Origin: Vibrio hannami
GTDB lineage: Bacteria > Pseudomonadota > Gammaproteobacteria > Enterobacterales > Vibrionaceae
DNA: 64,000 bases
Direction of reading: 5' to 3'
NCBI RefSeq assembly: GCF_029589055.1
Contig: NZ_JARQZP010000003.1
Location: forward strand, 620,001-684,000
In this document: one piece after another, positions 1 through 11,687 of the stretch
Layout of the letters: every line of letters begins with the position of its first letter
Numbering within the stretch: the first letter of the stretch is position 1
Notes under the pieces: generated by a model
The model's database searches: none
Seen by the model: the letters and a program-made list of their open reading frames with translations, nothing else
Told to the model about the DNA's origin: nothing
Made by a program: the position numbers and the translations under genes

Positions 1-1394
<1,394 letters not shown>

Positions 1395-1545
1395 TTATGG
1401 TCAAAGGGGGAAATAAACTATGCGCGAAGTTGTACCACTAAATGTCATTTATTGTAAGTTAAACAACATTAATGTGTGACATTTGTTATCTGATATACCT
1501 CTTTGTGATAACAGGGGTTGAGTTTGTTATATATAAATTATAAAA

Positions 1546-1615
1546 AATGCTCGATCTATTGTTTTTATTGTGCTTGAATTATCGTAAATGAGCGTTATCG
1601 AGCAATATCGAAATC
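1546..1615. promoter_or_regulatory. Candidate GlpR operators between glpK and glpD
   Basis: The 258-base gap between the divergent glpK and glpD holds AATGCTCGAT at 1546-1555, one mismatch from the GlpR half-site WATGTTCGWT. ATCGAGCAAT at 1597-1606 is a weaker match in the other orientation, followed by TATCGAAAT. GlpR repression of glp genes is well established in enterics. That these are the sites here is inferred from position and resemblance. Confidence 0.45.
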
Positions 1616-1628
1616 AAAGAGGGTGGTC

Positions 1629-3163
1629 ATGAGTAATAGCCAGGTGCAAAAAAAAGAAACTGATTATGATGTAGTGGTAATTGGTGGGGGAATTAATGGC
1701 GTGGCAACCGCTTCTGATGCAGCAGGAAGAGGTTTAAAAGTAGCTCTATATGAAATGAACGATCTGGCTTCTGCCACGTCTTCTGCTAGCAGTAAGCTTA
1801 TTCATGGTGGTTTGCGCTACTTAGAACACTACGAGTTCAGATTAGTAAGTGAAGCGCTAGCCGAGCGAGAAGTGTTACTAAAAAATGCGCCACATCTAGT
1901 CTCTGAACTGAGGTTTCGATTACCACACAGGCCACATCTAAGACCGGCATGGATGATTCGTGCGGGTTTATTTTTATACGATAATCTTGGTAAACGAGTT
2001 TCAATTAAGGGCAGCCGTGGATTAAAGTTCGCTGAAAGTGATCCTCTTTTACCGGAAATGAAAAAGGGCTTCGAATACTCGGACTGCGCAGTAGACGATT
2101 CGCGCCTTGTTGTAATTAATGCGAAGCTAGCAGAGCAAAAAGGTGCTGATATTTTTACGCGACATAAATGCGTAGGTGCTGAGCGTTTAGATGACGGCTG
2201 GAATATTCAAATTGAGGATACTCGCAGCGGCGAAATTAAATCAGTAAAAGCGCGAGCGCTTGTAAACGCGGCTGGACCATGGGTAGATAAGTTTTATGAC
2301 AAACAACTTAAATTGCGAGCTCCACGAGGTATCCGCCTGGTTAAAGGAAGCCATGTGATCGTTCCTAAAATGTACGAAGGGGAGTACGCATTTATACTTC
2401 AGAACCAGGATGGTCGGATTGTATTTGTACTTCCTTATCTCGACAAATACTCGGTGATTGGTACAACCGATGTTGAGTACAAAGGAGATCCTTCAAAAGT
2501 TGCCATAGATAACGATGAGATTGAATATCTATGCGATATCGTCAATCAACATTTTGTTGAAAAAGTCTCTCCTCAAGATGTTATCTCAACCTGGTCGGGT
2601 GTTCGCCCACTTTGTGAGGATGAATCTTCGGACGCTCAAGCCGTTACACGAGATTACACTATCGAATTAGAAGACGAATACGACGATGCACCATTGCTGT
2701 CGATATTTGGTGGCAAGCTAACGACGTATCGTAAACTGGGACAAGCAGCGGTAGACAAACTTGCCCCATTCTTCCCCAATATGAGCGAGCAGTGGACCAA
2801 AGAAGCGACATTGCCAGGGGAGATTTCACTAGCAGAGAAAACCTTAAAAAAGCATTAGGCAACCAATATCCGTGGGTTGAAGATGAAACGATTTGGCGCT
2901 GGGTAAAAGCCTATGGAACGTTAAGTTCTGAGTTCCTGGATGAATCCAATAGCTTAGACGATTTAGGGCAGGACTTTGGACACGGTCTCTATCAGGCTGA
3001 AGTTGACTATCTTATCGAGCGAGAGTGGGCGATTAGCGCGGAAGATATTTTGTGGAGGCGTTCGAAGCTTGGACTAGAATTCACTCAGGAGCAGGCGGCG
3101 ACTCTTACTCATTACCTAAACGAGAAATTTTCTATTGAGGACGCGTTAAAAAACGCTAGCTAA
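1629..3163 (+). pseudogene. glpD: Aerobic glycerol-3-phosphate dehydrogenase, frameshifted
   Basis: FAD-dependent, membrane-associated enzyme that oxidises glycerol 3-phosphate to dihydroxyacetone phosphate and passes electrons to quinone. The N-terminus has the dinucleotide fold VVVIGGGINGVATA and the family motifs SSKLIHGGLRYLEHYEF, NAAGPWVD and FGGKLTTYR. The first frame ends early at 2858 in a nonsense tail, and the conserved C-terminal domain continues from about 2821 in the next frame to 3163. Adding one G to the four-G run at 2817-2820 restores LPGGDFTSRENLKKALG and a 511-residue protein, the usual family length. I place the start at the ATG at 1629, behind GAGGGTGGTC, rather than the upstream GTG at 1623, which has no room for a ribosome site. 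Either a recent one-base deletion or a sequencing error. Confidence 0.9.
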
Positions 3164-3168
3164 CCCAA

Positions 3169-3194
3169 AAAGAGAAGCGTGAGCTTCTCTTTTA
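3169..3194 (+). terminator. Intrinsic terminator after glpD
   Basis: Stem AGAGAAGC (3171-3178), four-base loop, GCTTCTCT (3183-3190), then T residues. An A-run on the other side suggests it may also serve the convergent LysR gene. Confidence 0.8.
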
Positions 3195-4097
3195 CTTACT
3201 GCTCTTGCTATTTCGATCAAATTCTTTGTGTAGCCAGGTACGGAGTGCAAGAACACTCTCCATTTTTAAATTTCCGGTAGGACAGGCAAAGTAAAAGCTT
3301 TGATTAGGATTGAGAACGGGTTTGCCGACCTCGGCAAGTAAACCGTGTTCAACATCGTCCTTAACAAAAAGTCGGTGGGTGACGAAAACACCAAGTTTTC
3401 GCTTTGCTGCCTGAAGCCCTTGCAAAGAAGAGGTAAAACTCAGGCTGTTTCGCCTGTTTGGAACGTATACCTTGTTCTCGCGACACCAGTTCTTCCAGTC
3501 TTCTTTCCGCCTTTCATTGTTAGCGTAAATAGCAGGGTAAGTTTTTAGCAGTTCGTTAAGTGAAATATCGTTGGTTACTATATCGGGGTGACACACCAGT
3601 ACTAACTCATCGTCACCAAGCTTATCACAGTAATAGTTCTCCCATTCGTCCGGAACACCATGTACAAGAGTGACATCTACGTCTTCTTTTTCCATGTTAA
3701 AAGGTCCAATTATATTTGATATCCGTATATCAAGGTTTGGAGCCATTTCCTGAAAGTGTTGTACTCTTGGGATCCACCAGTGCATGGCAAGAGATGCGAC
3801 CATATTAACATTCAAACGATTTGGGTTGGCTGGTTGTTGAAGCTCTTCGCTGGCGCCAACAATTTGTTCAAGAGCAGGGGCAACTTTCCGGTAGTATTTT
3901 CTACCCACAGTATTAAGTTCCACTCGTCTACCAACACGCCTAAAAAGTGAAGTGCCGAGTTGATTTTCCAGACTCTTGATCGACTGACTTACTGCTGAAT
4001 GACTGACATTTAGTACAGCAGCAGCTTCGGTCATGCTTCCTGTTTCAGCTACCGCAACAAACGCGTATATCGATTTTAAAGGGACGAGTGTTCTCAT
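3192..4097 (-). CDS. LysR-family regulator (GcvA-like)
   Basis: A 301-residue LysR-type transcription factor. The N-terminal winged helix-turn-helix spans about residues 5-65, with AVAETGSMTEAAAVLNVS and SAVSQSIKSLENQLGTSLFRR. A periplasmic-binding-like effector domain follows. The conserved start LVPLKSIYAFVAVAETGS and the layout resemble the GcvA branch. It is divergent from an EamA-type exporter gene, with about 90 bases between the starts. The common arrangement in which a LysR protein controls a neighbouring exporter is therefore likely but inferred. The effector is unknown. Confidence 0.88.
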   Translation of the reverse strand: MRTLVPLKSIYAFVAVAETGSMTEAAAVLNVSHSAVSQSIKSLENQLGTSLFRRVGRRVELNTVGRKYYRKVAPALEQIVGASEELQQPANPNRLNVNMVASLAMHWWIPRVQHFQEMAPNLDIRISNIIGPFNMEKEDVDVTLVHGVPDEWENYYCDKLGDDELVLVCHPDIVTNDISLNELLKTYPAIYANNERRKEDWKNWCRENKVYVPNRRNSLSFTSSLQGLQAAKRKLGVFVTHRLFVKDDVEHGLLAEVGKPVLNPNQSFYFACPTGNLKMESVLALRTWLHKEFDRNSKSSK

Positions 4098-4187
4098 ATG
4101 TTAGATATTCTTACAGGTTTGTTTAATATTACTCGTTTTTTTTCCTCTAGTCATTCCCATACAATAGCCCTATCTAAGGAGGAGAAA

Positions 4188-5109
4188 ATGTCGTCTGAAA
4201 TCCGTCCCATACTATTTATGTTAATGTCTACGCTGAGCCTGTCCTTTAATGGTTTAGCCGCAAAATATCTAGCAAATTCAGTCAGTATCCAATGGTTGAG
4301 CTTCATTCGATTCTTACTACCTGCAATCATGGTATTCGGAATATTGAGCATTTCTAAGATTAACTTGCCTACAAAAGAGATGTGGAAGCCCCTAGTAACG
4401 CGTGGTATTTCTATTGCTACCTGCCAGATATGTTTCTTAGTCGCTTTAGAAAAACTAACACTTGTCGAAAGTGTTGTATTATTTGCAACAGGGCCGTTAT
4501 TTATCCCGGTGTTTGAAAAACTGTTTTTTGGTGTTTCTATAAATGGGTGACAAAATTGGGTTGTCGCTGACATTTATAGGTGTCATTTTTCTTGCCGGAG
4601 ATACGTCAGGTATTACATTGAAACCAGAGTTATTTTGGGGGGTGGCAGCGGGATTATGTAACGCAGGTTCGCAACTCAGTTTATTCCGTTCGACAAAAAC
4701 CACGATGACGCCACTGGAGATTAACGCGTGGGGATTTACGGTTGCTACAATTTGTCTGATACCGGTATTAGCACTAAAAGGCTTTTCAGCGCAGGACATC
4801 GCTACGTTTGCCGAACCGCAGAACCATGTCGGTGTTTGGCTCGCTATAGTTGCTCTAGCACTGTTAATTATGAACACTCAATTTTTCAGGGCGAAAGCGT
4901 ATCAGCTGGCATCAAGCAATTCTCAATTAGCCCCCTTGATTTTTACTAACTTGATTTTCACCGCAGTGTGGCAAAAACTGTTCTTCGACGATAGCTTCAG
5001 TTTTCATCAGCTTTTGGGAATCACACTAATTATATCTGCGAGTATGCTTCAGGTGCTTATACCTTCGATAGCTAAACTGAAACAGGAGCAACCGCTCGCA
5101 CATAGGTAA
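4188..5109 (+). pseudogene. EamA/DMT-family transporter, frameshifted
   Basis: Drug/metabolite-superfamily membrane transporter of the EamA type, normally about ten transmembrane helices in two repeats. The first frame runs from the ATG at 4188, behind a strong AAGGAGGAG site, and ends at 4550 after four or five hydrophobic segments. The second half continues from 4551 in another frame to 5109. Removing one G from GGG at 4545-4547 joins FFGVSING to DKIGLSLTFIGVIFLAG, a normal second-repeat start, and gives 306 residues. Adding two bases would also work. Substrate unknown. It is divergent from a LysR regulator that probably controls it. Real inactivation cannot be told from an error using this sequence alone. 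Confidence 0.85.
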
Positions 5110-7977
5110 TCAGCTATTTTCAGCAATATAGGACTTAATTGCTTTTATATGAGCATTTCGATCAAACTCAACAATCTGAGAAGACTTGAGGTGTTCACCT
5201 GCATATGTTTGGTCGATTTTGTTAGTCAAAAACAGCAGATATAACTTGGGATCTATATGACCAGAGGTAGCCAAGTGACTCATAATCTCGATAGCTTCTT
5301 CAAGAGTGTGCGCCTTCTTATAAGGTCGGTCACTAGAGGTTATTGCCTCAAATATGTCTGCAATTGCCATTACTCTTTCTTGAACGGTAAGCTGGTCAAT
5401 TGTCAGACCTCGCGGGTAACCCTGACCATCAATTCGTTCGTGATGATTTCCGGCGATATCAGGGACATTCTTCATATGTTCCTGATACGGCAACTGTCTG
5501 AGAAGTTTTATGGTCTGGATGATATGATCGTTAATCATAAAACGCTCTTCAGCTGTTAACGTCCCATTTTTAACGGATAAGTTATATAGCTCCCCACGAT
5601 TGTACTGAACATGCGAAGGTTTAAGGTTATATTCTTCGTCCCAGTTTTTTCGTGGATCTAAAGTCTCGTCCCAAGGGACGAGGTGTGAATCTTTATCGCT
5701 GAGTAGTTTCTCTTCTGTAGGCAAGGGCATTTTTTCACCTGCTCGCTCGAGCTCGACCCAGGAGACTCCAAGTTGATCGTCTAGAGTTCTTGTCCAGGTT
5801 CTTGAAGCTATTTGCTCTATTTTAGAATTCAGTTCTGAAGTAATGGTTTTGTTCCCCAGGTTACAACTGGCGATAAACTCGAACTCCTCATCAAGTTGTT
5901 GATGAGCTTCCTCAAGAAGTAACTGCGCTTTTTGTTTATCTTCACCCCGGTTTATTGACTTCCAAAACTCTGTCTCTGCGTTTGCCTTTAATAGCTCGAA
6001 ACGCATTCTGACCTCATGAATTCTGTCATAAATGGTTTCAAGTTTCGTCGCTTTATCAACAATGTATTCTGGAGTGGTTACTTTTCCGCAGTCATGCAGC
6101 CAGGCGGCTAAATTGAGTTCTTCCCAGTTTTCAGGGGTCATTGAGAAATCGGCAAAATCGGATTTATCTTTTACTGCGGCTTCTGTTAATAGTTGTGCTA
6201 TCTGTGGCACCCGGTGACAGTGGCTTCCTGTGTATGGTGATTTAGTGTCTATTGCGGTGGCCATTAGCTCAATAAAGGAAGAAACCATCTTCTTCTGTCT
6301 TTCTATTTGATCTATGTTTTCTTTTGATATTTGAGCGAAGTTAAGCAACTCTCGTAAAAATGCATGCTTGTCTTTCTGTATGTTGTTACACGTACGTTCG
6401 TAACCTACGATAAGAACTCCCACCAGTTTTTTACGCCTGTTTAACATAGGGAAAAGATAGGCTTCACTGTTGTAAAAAATATTTTGATAGTTTTTAATTA
6501 AGTTGTCGTGTTTGCTGATCTTTACGATTTCACCTTTTAAAAGTTCTGACTTTAACCATGGTGTATTTTCCAGTATTTCATTGATTCCTATTTTAAAAGG
6601 AATAATTGAATGGTTTACCTCGACGGTGAATTGATTGTCCTGCTCTTTATCGATAGCAAGCACAATAGTTTCTGCTTTTGTTATTAAATAGGTTTGCTTT
6701 GTTATGGTTTTGGCCAGTTGTTCAAAATCATGTTTGGAAGCAGTGTCCTGAAGCAAGGTCAACAAATCGTATAAGGTGTGCTCCATTAGCTCAATAGAGT
6801 AGGTAAGTTCGTTAACTTCTCGAATAATACTTTTTGGATATCTGGTCTTTTTAAACCTGAAGCTCCTTATGTTCTCAGTCATAACGCTAAGAATTTTTAA
6901 AGGCTTGGTTAATCTGGTGACGGTCACCCAAATCACGACAAAGCTTGCTATTAGCATGAGTAGAGCAGCAAATATCTGTTTGTCCCTCATCGAGTAGAGA
7001 TCGAACAGTAATTCGCTTTCGGGCGTCGCTTCAGCAAGAATTAAATTAATATGGTTAGTGAGTGTTACCGGAGTCAGTGTCACGGACCAGTACTCATCTT
7101 CATAGAACACTTTTTCGTAAATTATATTACTACTGGTGCGGTTCAGTACTGGTTCAAACAGCTCGGAAGTCGAAGGAATACTAGGGTTATCAGATTCCGG
7201 TACGTACTGGTACCCGGCGATAAGGTTGAATTTGGTATCAAAGAGAGCAAGCTTTGTATCGCCAGAAATCGCAATATCACTGAGCTGTCTGGACAGTTGG
7301 TCCAGAGTGATATCCGCTGCAACTACGGTATCGTTATCCATAGAAACACGAGATAGCGTCACTCCCATCGTTTTAAGAAAATAAAAATCGTACGGCTCGG
7401 TTAACGCTATTTCCCCATCTGGTCGCGCATTTATATACCAGGGGCGTTTTCTTGGGTCATATTGATTATTGTCGCCAGATTGAGTGGTAACGTGTTTTAA
7501 CTCATCGTCAAAAAACAGAAAGTCATTTTTACCGGATATAGCGGTGTAATTAAGCATAATACTGGCATCTGTCTCCTGGACCGAAAATAACTCTTTGGTA
7601 AATTGGTCGTTTAACGGCCTAAATTGAGTAGAGTTTCCAGCATTATCACCATAAAAAAGCGCCACGAGATCTGGGTTTCTGGAAAATATCATTTGAATTG
7701 ACTTTAGCCAGCGTCGTCGATCCTCCTCTGACTCAGGCGCTGGAGGTAGCGCTCTGGTCGCCATTAGATCCAAAGTCGTTAAGATAGGAGATATTTTTCT
7801 TTGGAAGGTATTTTCTAACTTAGTTGCATTCTCCTTACTTAGTGCTTTTGAAATCTGTGAGAGTAACTGCTGAGAATGTAAGTAGCTGATAGTAATCAAT
7901 CCCCCTCCCAACATAATTGCCAGTATCAGGAAGAGTGTAGTGATATGAATATTTAGCGAGTACCTATGTTTAATCAT
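5110..7977 (-). CDS. Cache-HAMP-GAF-HD-GYP cyclic-di-GMP phosphodiesterase candidate
   Basis: A 955-residue inner-membrane sensor. A transmembrane helix at about residues 12-30 is followed by a periplasmic Cache-like domain (RKRPWYINA near 160, typical of dCache), and a second helix lies near 330-350. A HAMP-like segment, a GAF-like region (about 400-560) and a C-terminal HD-GYP domain follow. The HD dyad is at 628-629 in WLHDCGKVTTP. HHERIDGQGYPRGL puts GYP at 853-855, with AIADIFEAITSSDRPYK after it. The catalytic motifs look complete, so c-di-GMP hydrolysis is plausible. HD and GYP are about 225 residues apart, against roughly 65 in ordinary HD-GYP proteins, because of a large charged, mostly helical insert. 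The ligand of the periplasmic domain is unknown. Confidence 0.9.
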   Translation of the reverse strand: MIKHRYSLNIHITTLFLILAIMLGGGLITISYLHSQQLLSQISKALSKENATKLENTFQRKISPILTTLDLMATRALPPAPESEEDRRRWLKSIQMIFSRNPDLVALFYGDNAGNSTQFRPLNDQFTKELFSVQETDASIMLNYTAISGKNDFLFFDDELKHVTTQSGDNNQYDPRKRPWYINARPDGEIALTEPYDFYFLKTMGVTLSRVSMDNDTVVAADITLDQLSRQLSDIAISGDTKLALFDTKFNLIAGYQYVPESDNPSIPSTSELFEPVLNRTSSNIIYEKVFYEDEYWSVTLTPVTLTNHINLILAEATPESELLFDLYSMRDKQIFAALLMLIASFVVIWVTVTRLTKPLKILSVMTENIRSFRFKKTRYPKSIIREVNELTYSIELMEHTLYDLLTLLQDTASKHDFEQLAKTITKQTYLITKAETIVLAIDKEQDNQFTVEVNHSIIPFKIGINEILENTPWLKSELLKGEIVKISKHDNLIKNYQNIFYNSEAYLFPMLNRRKKLVGVLIVGYERTCNNIQKDKHAFLRELLNFAQISKENIDQIERQKKMVSSFIELMATAIDTKSPYTGSHCHRVPQIAQLLTEAAVKDKSDFADFSMTPENWEELNLAAWLHDCGKVTTPEYIVDKATKLETIYDRIHEVRMRFELLKANAETEFWKSINRGEDKQKAQLLLEEAHQQLDEEFEFIASCNLGNKTITSELNSKIEQIASRTWTRTLDDQLGVSWVELERAGEKMPLPTEEKLLSDKDSHLVPWDETLDPRKNWDEEYNLKPSHVQYNRGELYNLSVKNGTLTAEERFMINDHIIQTIKLLRQLPYQEHMKNVPDIAGNHHERIDGQGYPRGLTIDQLTVQERVMAIADIFEAITSSDRPYKKAHTLEEAIEIMSHLATSGHIDPKLYLLFLTNKIDQTYAGEHLKSSQIVEFDRNAHIKAIKSYIAENS

Positions 7978-8205
7978 TACGTATTTCTTTAGATCAGCTT
8001 AATACCAAGTATCGTCTATATAATTCGCGTTGCCAGAAAACTATCGAAATATTAGTTTCTTGAATGCTTTATTATTGATATCTGTGATGTAAATCGGTGT
8101 GTTAGATGAAAGGTTAATTTTCGTTGATAACAGCAAAGAAAGTCTGTCCTTGATCACAATAATTGGTAAACTAATCTTTTTTATAGATAGAGTTACCGGG
8201 GCTAT

Positions 8206-8949
8206 ATGAAACTTGAGGTAGATACGCACACTCACACGCTGGCTAGTGGTCATGCATACAGCACTATTATCGAAAATGCTAAGGCTGCCAAAGAAAATGG
8301 GCTAAAGATGTTCTGTACTACGGATCACGCAGATTCAATGCCAGGAGCGCCTCACTATTGGTTTTTTATGAACCAAACTGTCTTACCTCGATTTCTTTCT
8401 GATGTGGCGGTGATTCGCGGTATCGAGTCCAACATTCTTAATGAACTTGGAGAAGTTGATATCAATCCTCGCGCGGGTGAAAAGCTTGACTGGGCAATTG
8501 CAAGTTTCCACGAACCGGTATTTGCCCCGAAAAATAAAGCGGTTCATACAAGAACGCTTATAAATGTGATTAAAAGTGGAAGAGTTGATGCTTTAGGTCA
8601 TCTGGGTAATCCAAGTTTTGACTTCGATTTTGAAGAGGTTATTGGTTGTGCCAAAGAGCACAATGTTGCCATTGAAATCAACGCCAGTTCATTAAAGGGT
8701 CATAGCCGGGTTGGCAGCATTGAACGTTGCTACAAAATTGCAGAAGTAGTAAGAGACTTAGGGGCGTATATCACAACGGGTAGTGATGCACACTTCTGTG
8801 ATGCGATAGGGAAGCTTGAGCTAGCCGAAAAATTGCTCGAGTCGGTAGACATGCCGTCCGAACAAATTATTACGACCAGCCCTCGTCAGTTCCTTGATTT
8901 TTTAGAGTTACGGGGTCACAAAGAAATCGAAGAATATTCGAACTTCTAA
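8206..8949 (+). CDS. ycdX: PHP-domain phosphatase YcdX-like
   Basis: Cytoplasmic 247-residue phosphoesterase of the PHP family, closest to E. coli YcdX, which has a trinuclear zinc site. The metal ligands are visible in [15 protein letters not shown] (residues 5-19), [35 protein letters not shown] and the C-terminal TGSDAHF. The length equals the family's usual size. It stands alone between the HD-GYP gene and yaeR, with no clear operon partner. The physiological substrate of this family is not settled. Confidence 0.9.
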   Translation: MKLEVDTHTHTLASGHAYSTIIENAKAAKENGLKMFCTTDHADSMPGAPHYWFFMNQTVLPRFLSDVAVIRGIESNILNELGEVDINPRAGEKLDWAIASFHEPVFAPKNKAVHTRTLINVIKSGRVDALGHLGNPSFDFDFEEVIGCAKEHNVAIEINASSLKGHSRVGSIERCYKIAEVVRDLGAYITTGSDAHFCDAIGKLELAEKLLESVDMPSEQIITTSPRQFLDFLELRGHKEIEEYSNF

Positions 8950-8972
8950 TACTAATATTAGCTTTGGCTGTA

Positions 8973-9356
8973 CTATTCCTCATATAGCTCTAACGGTAGA
9001 TTGTCAGGATCTTTGAAGAAGGTGAACTTTTTGCCCGTGTATTCATCGATCCTGATATCTTCAACCTCGATCTCTTTTGACTCAAGGTATGTTTTCATTT
9101 TCTCAACCGACTCAACGACAAATGCCAGATGTCGTAACCCCTGAGCTTCTGGGCTAGTAGGGCGTGTTGGTGCTCCGGGAAATGAAAATAGCTCAATTTG
9201 ACCACCATCCGGTAACTCGAGATCAAGCTTATATGAATCTCGGTTCTCTCTATAGTTTTCCGCAACTACCTTCAAACCTAGGACTTCAATGTAAAACTCT
9301 TTAGAACGAGGATAATCAGAACAGATGATTGCGGTGTGATGGATACGTTTTAGCAT
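8973..9356 (-). CDS. yaeR: VOC-family protein YaeR (GloA2-like)
   Basis: A 127-residue vicinal-oxygen-chelate fold protein of the glyoxalase/bleomycin-resistance superfamily. It resembles E. coli YaeR along its whole length, including IHHTAIICSDY, FYIEVLGL, IELFSFPGAP and the C-terminal DPDNLPLELYE. Metal ligands typical of the fold are His in HHTAI and Glu in IELF, with a matching set at RHLAF and LELYE. It lies 11 bases downstream of a LysR gene on the same strand and is probably co-transcribed with it. The substrate is not known. Confidence 0.9.
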   Translation of the reverse strand: MLKRIHHTAIICSDYPRSKEFYIEVLGLKVVAENYRENRDSYKLDLELPDGGQIELFSFPGAPTRPTSPEAQGLRHLAFVVESVEKMKTYLESKEIEVEDIRIDEYTGKKFTFFKDPDNLPLELYEE

Positions 9357-9367
9357 GAGGTTCCTTA

Positions 9368-10291
9368 TTAATGGGCGAGCGTCTGAGGTAGTTGTTTCAT
9401 TACATATTCAATAAATACCTTGATGCGCGCTGGTAGGTATTTCGTTTGTGCATATTGAAGCGCAATGATTCCATGGTAATTCCCTTTGACAGTCCAGTCA
9501 GCTAAAACTTCAACCACTTCACCTTTTTCTATGGCGCTCTTTACAACAAAGTCATGAAAAATACCTATACCTAGGCCGTTTTTGACACCATTGAGCCGCA
9601 TTTGTGAATGGTTTACAGCGTATCGACCAGTCACCGGAACGGAGACTAATGAATCTTCTTTTAAGAAACTCCAGATATGGTCTGTGTCGGTTTCGGCCAG
9701 ATAGAGACAGTCATGGTTCATAAGATCATTAGGGTGAGTTGGAGTACCGTTGATTTCGAGGTATTCCGCACTGGCGCATAACACTAGTTTTGTCACTCCA
9801 ACATTGCGTAGTACCAGATTCTCATCGGGTTTATCAGTGAGCCTAAAAGCGACATCTATCTTGTTTGCAAATATATCAATGGCACCATCTGCCGCCCTTA
9901 ATTTGAGCTGTATATCTGGGTATTGTTTTAAAAAGGGTATCACCAACGGTTGTAATACGTCATTCAGGAAGGCTTCTGGGGCGGCAATAGTGATAGGCCC
10001 TGCGGCTAAGTCATGGTCTTTATTGCTGATATCAATCACTTGCTGAGCTGAGTTCACCATACTGACGCACTGTTGGTATATTTTTTCCCCCGCATCGGTA
10101 ACCAATAATTTACGCGTGGTTCTTTCTAACAGCTTTACCGAGAGCGCTTTTTCTAGTCTGGTGATTGTTTTACTAAGTGCAGATGGTGTCACACCAAGCT
10201 TTTTGGCAGCAGCGGTAAAACTTTTTTCCTGAACAACTAAAATATAAGCAGCGAGGTCGGGCATCATGGCGATGAGTCTGTTTGAAGCCAA
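9368..10291 (-). CDS. LysR-family transcriptional regulator
   Basis: A 307-residue LysR-type regulator. The winged HTH spans about residues 10-70 with SFTAAAKKLGVTPSALSKTITRLEKAL, and the effector-binding domain begins near residue 95 (GPITIAAPEAFLNDVLQPL). The branch resembles AaeR/DhmR-like regulators with a C-terminal YLPARIKVFIEYV. It is the first gene of a likely two-gene unit with yaeR and is divergent from kbl-tdh, 185 bases away. Regulation of either neighbour is possible, but nothing in the sequence identifies the target. Confidence 0.88.
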   Translation of the reverse strand: MASNRLIAMMPDLAAYILVVQEKSFTAAAKKLGVTPSALSKTITRLEKALSVKLLERTTRKLLVTDAGEKIYQQCVSMVNSAQQVIDISNKDHDLAAGPITIAAPEAFLNDVLQPLVIPFLKQYPDIQLKLRAADGAIDIFANKIDVAFRLTDKPDENLVLRNVGVTKLVLCASAEYLEINGTPTHPNDLMNHDCLYLAETDTDHIWSFLKEDSLVSVPVTGRYAVNHSQMRLNGVKNGLGIGIFHDFVVKSAIEKGEVVEVLADWTVKGNYHGIIALQYAQTKYLPARIKVFIEYVMKQLPQTLAH

Positions 10292-10476
10292 GTGTGATCA
10301 TCCTTATTAGTTATTATTGCCTGTGATTCATTAATGTTTTTCCATCTATGGGGATAATAGTATTAAACGGAATGAATTAAAATAGTTTTACACTGTAAAT
10401 ATTTTTATATGTCTGAAAGAAATCACCCCTAACTTACTGTTTCGAATAACTTTAATTAAAACTGAGGAATGCTTGT

Positions 10477-11673
10477 ATGAGCACTGCATTTTATAACCAA
10501 ATTAATCAGCAATTAGAAGAAGTTAAAGCTGAAGGTCTTTATAAATCCGAACGTATCATTACTTCACAGCAGCAGGCAGCAGTGTCTATCTCTACTGGTG
10601 AAGAGGTACTAAATTTTTGTGCTAACAACTACCTTGGTTTAGCGAATCACCCGGCGCTTATTGACGCAGCGAAAGAAGGTATGGATAAACACGGCTTTGG
10701 TATGGCATCTGTACGCTTCATTTGTGGTACGCAGGATGCGCATAAAGAGCTGGAGCAGAAGTTATCTGATTTCCTGGGTATGGAAGATACGATTCTTTAT
10801 ACCTCATGCTTTGATGCGAATGCAGGGTTATTTGAAACAATCCTGGACAAAGAAGATGCCATCATCTCTGATGCCCTGAACCACGCCTCTATCATTGATG
10901 GTGTTCGTCTTTGTAAAGCGATGCGTTTCCGTTACGCAAACAACAATATGGCAGAACTGGAGCAACAACTTATTGCTGCAAACGAAGCGGGTGCACGTCA
11001 TAAACTGATCGTTACCGATGGTGTATTCTCGATGGACGGTGTAGTAGCCAATCTTCCGGCTATTTGTGATCTCGCTGATAAATACAATGCATTAGTTATG
11101 GTAGACGACTCTCATGCTGTTGGCTTTATGGGTGAAAACGGTAAAGGCACCCATGAATATCATGATGTTATTGATCGTATCGACATCATTACCGGCACCC
11201 TAGGTAAAGCAATGGGTGGCGCTTCTGGTGGTTACACATCTGGTAAAAAAGAAGTTATCGACTGGCTTCGTCAGCGTTCGCGCCCATATTTATTCTCAAA
11301 CTCAGTAGCACCATCTATTGTCTCTGCATCAATCAGAGTGCTTGATCTGCTAAAAGAAAGTGGTGAGCTTCGCGAGCGCCTATGGGAAAACGCTTCACAC
11401 TTCCGTACTCGTATGGAAGCTGCTGGCTTCACTATGGGCGGAGCTGACCATGCAATCATTCCAATTATGCTTGGTGATGCAAAAGTGGCGGCAGAATTTG
11501 CAGAACGCGCACTAGCGAAGGGCATTTACGTAATTGGTTTCTCTTTCCCTGTTGTTCCAAAAGGCCAGGCTCGTATTCGTACTCAAATGTCGGCAGCTCA
11601 CAGCCGCGAACAACTTGATAAAGCCATTAATGCGTTTATCGAGGTAGGTAAAGACATGGGCATTATTAAGTAA
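10477..11673 (+). CDS. kbl: Glycine C-acetyltransferase (2-amino-3-ketobutyrate CoA ligase)
   Basis: PLP enzyme of 398 residues that cleaves 2-amino-3-oxobutyrate with CoA to glycine and acetyl-CoA, the second step of threonine degradation. It belongs to the alpha-oxoamine synthase family. Visible motifs are [33 protein letters not shown] (PLP-ring Asp/His) and [14 protein letters not shown], which holds the Schiff-base lysine. A TGAGGA ribosome site precedes the ATG. tdh, the preceding step of the pathway, follows 14 bases later in the same transcript. Confidence 0.97.
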   Translation: MSTAFYNQINQQLEEVKAEGLYKSERIITSQQQAAVSISTGEEVLNFCANNYLGLANHPALIDAAKEGMDKHGFGMASVRFICGTQDAHKELEQKLSDFLGMEDTILYTSCFDANAGLFETILDKEDAIISDALNHASIIDGVRLCKAMRFRYANNNMAELEQQLIAANEAGARHKLIVTDGVFSMDGVVANLPAICDLADKYNALVMVDDSHAVGFMGENGKGTHEYHDVIDRIDIITGTLGKAMGGASGGYTSGKKEVIDWLRQRSRPYLFSNSVAPSIVSASIRVLDLLKESGELRERLWENASHFRTRMEAAGFTMGGADHAIIPIMLGDAKVAAEFAERALAKGIYVIGFSFPVVPKGQARIRTQMSAAHSREQLDKAINAFIEVGKDMGIIK

Positions 11674-11687
11674 GCGGGAACAGAGCT

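Noticed and set aside
1470..1500. CRP site between glpK and glpD
   Set aside because: TGTGACATTTGTTATC has only one good half-site, so it is too weak to list.
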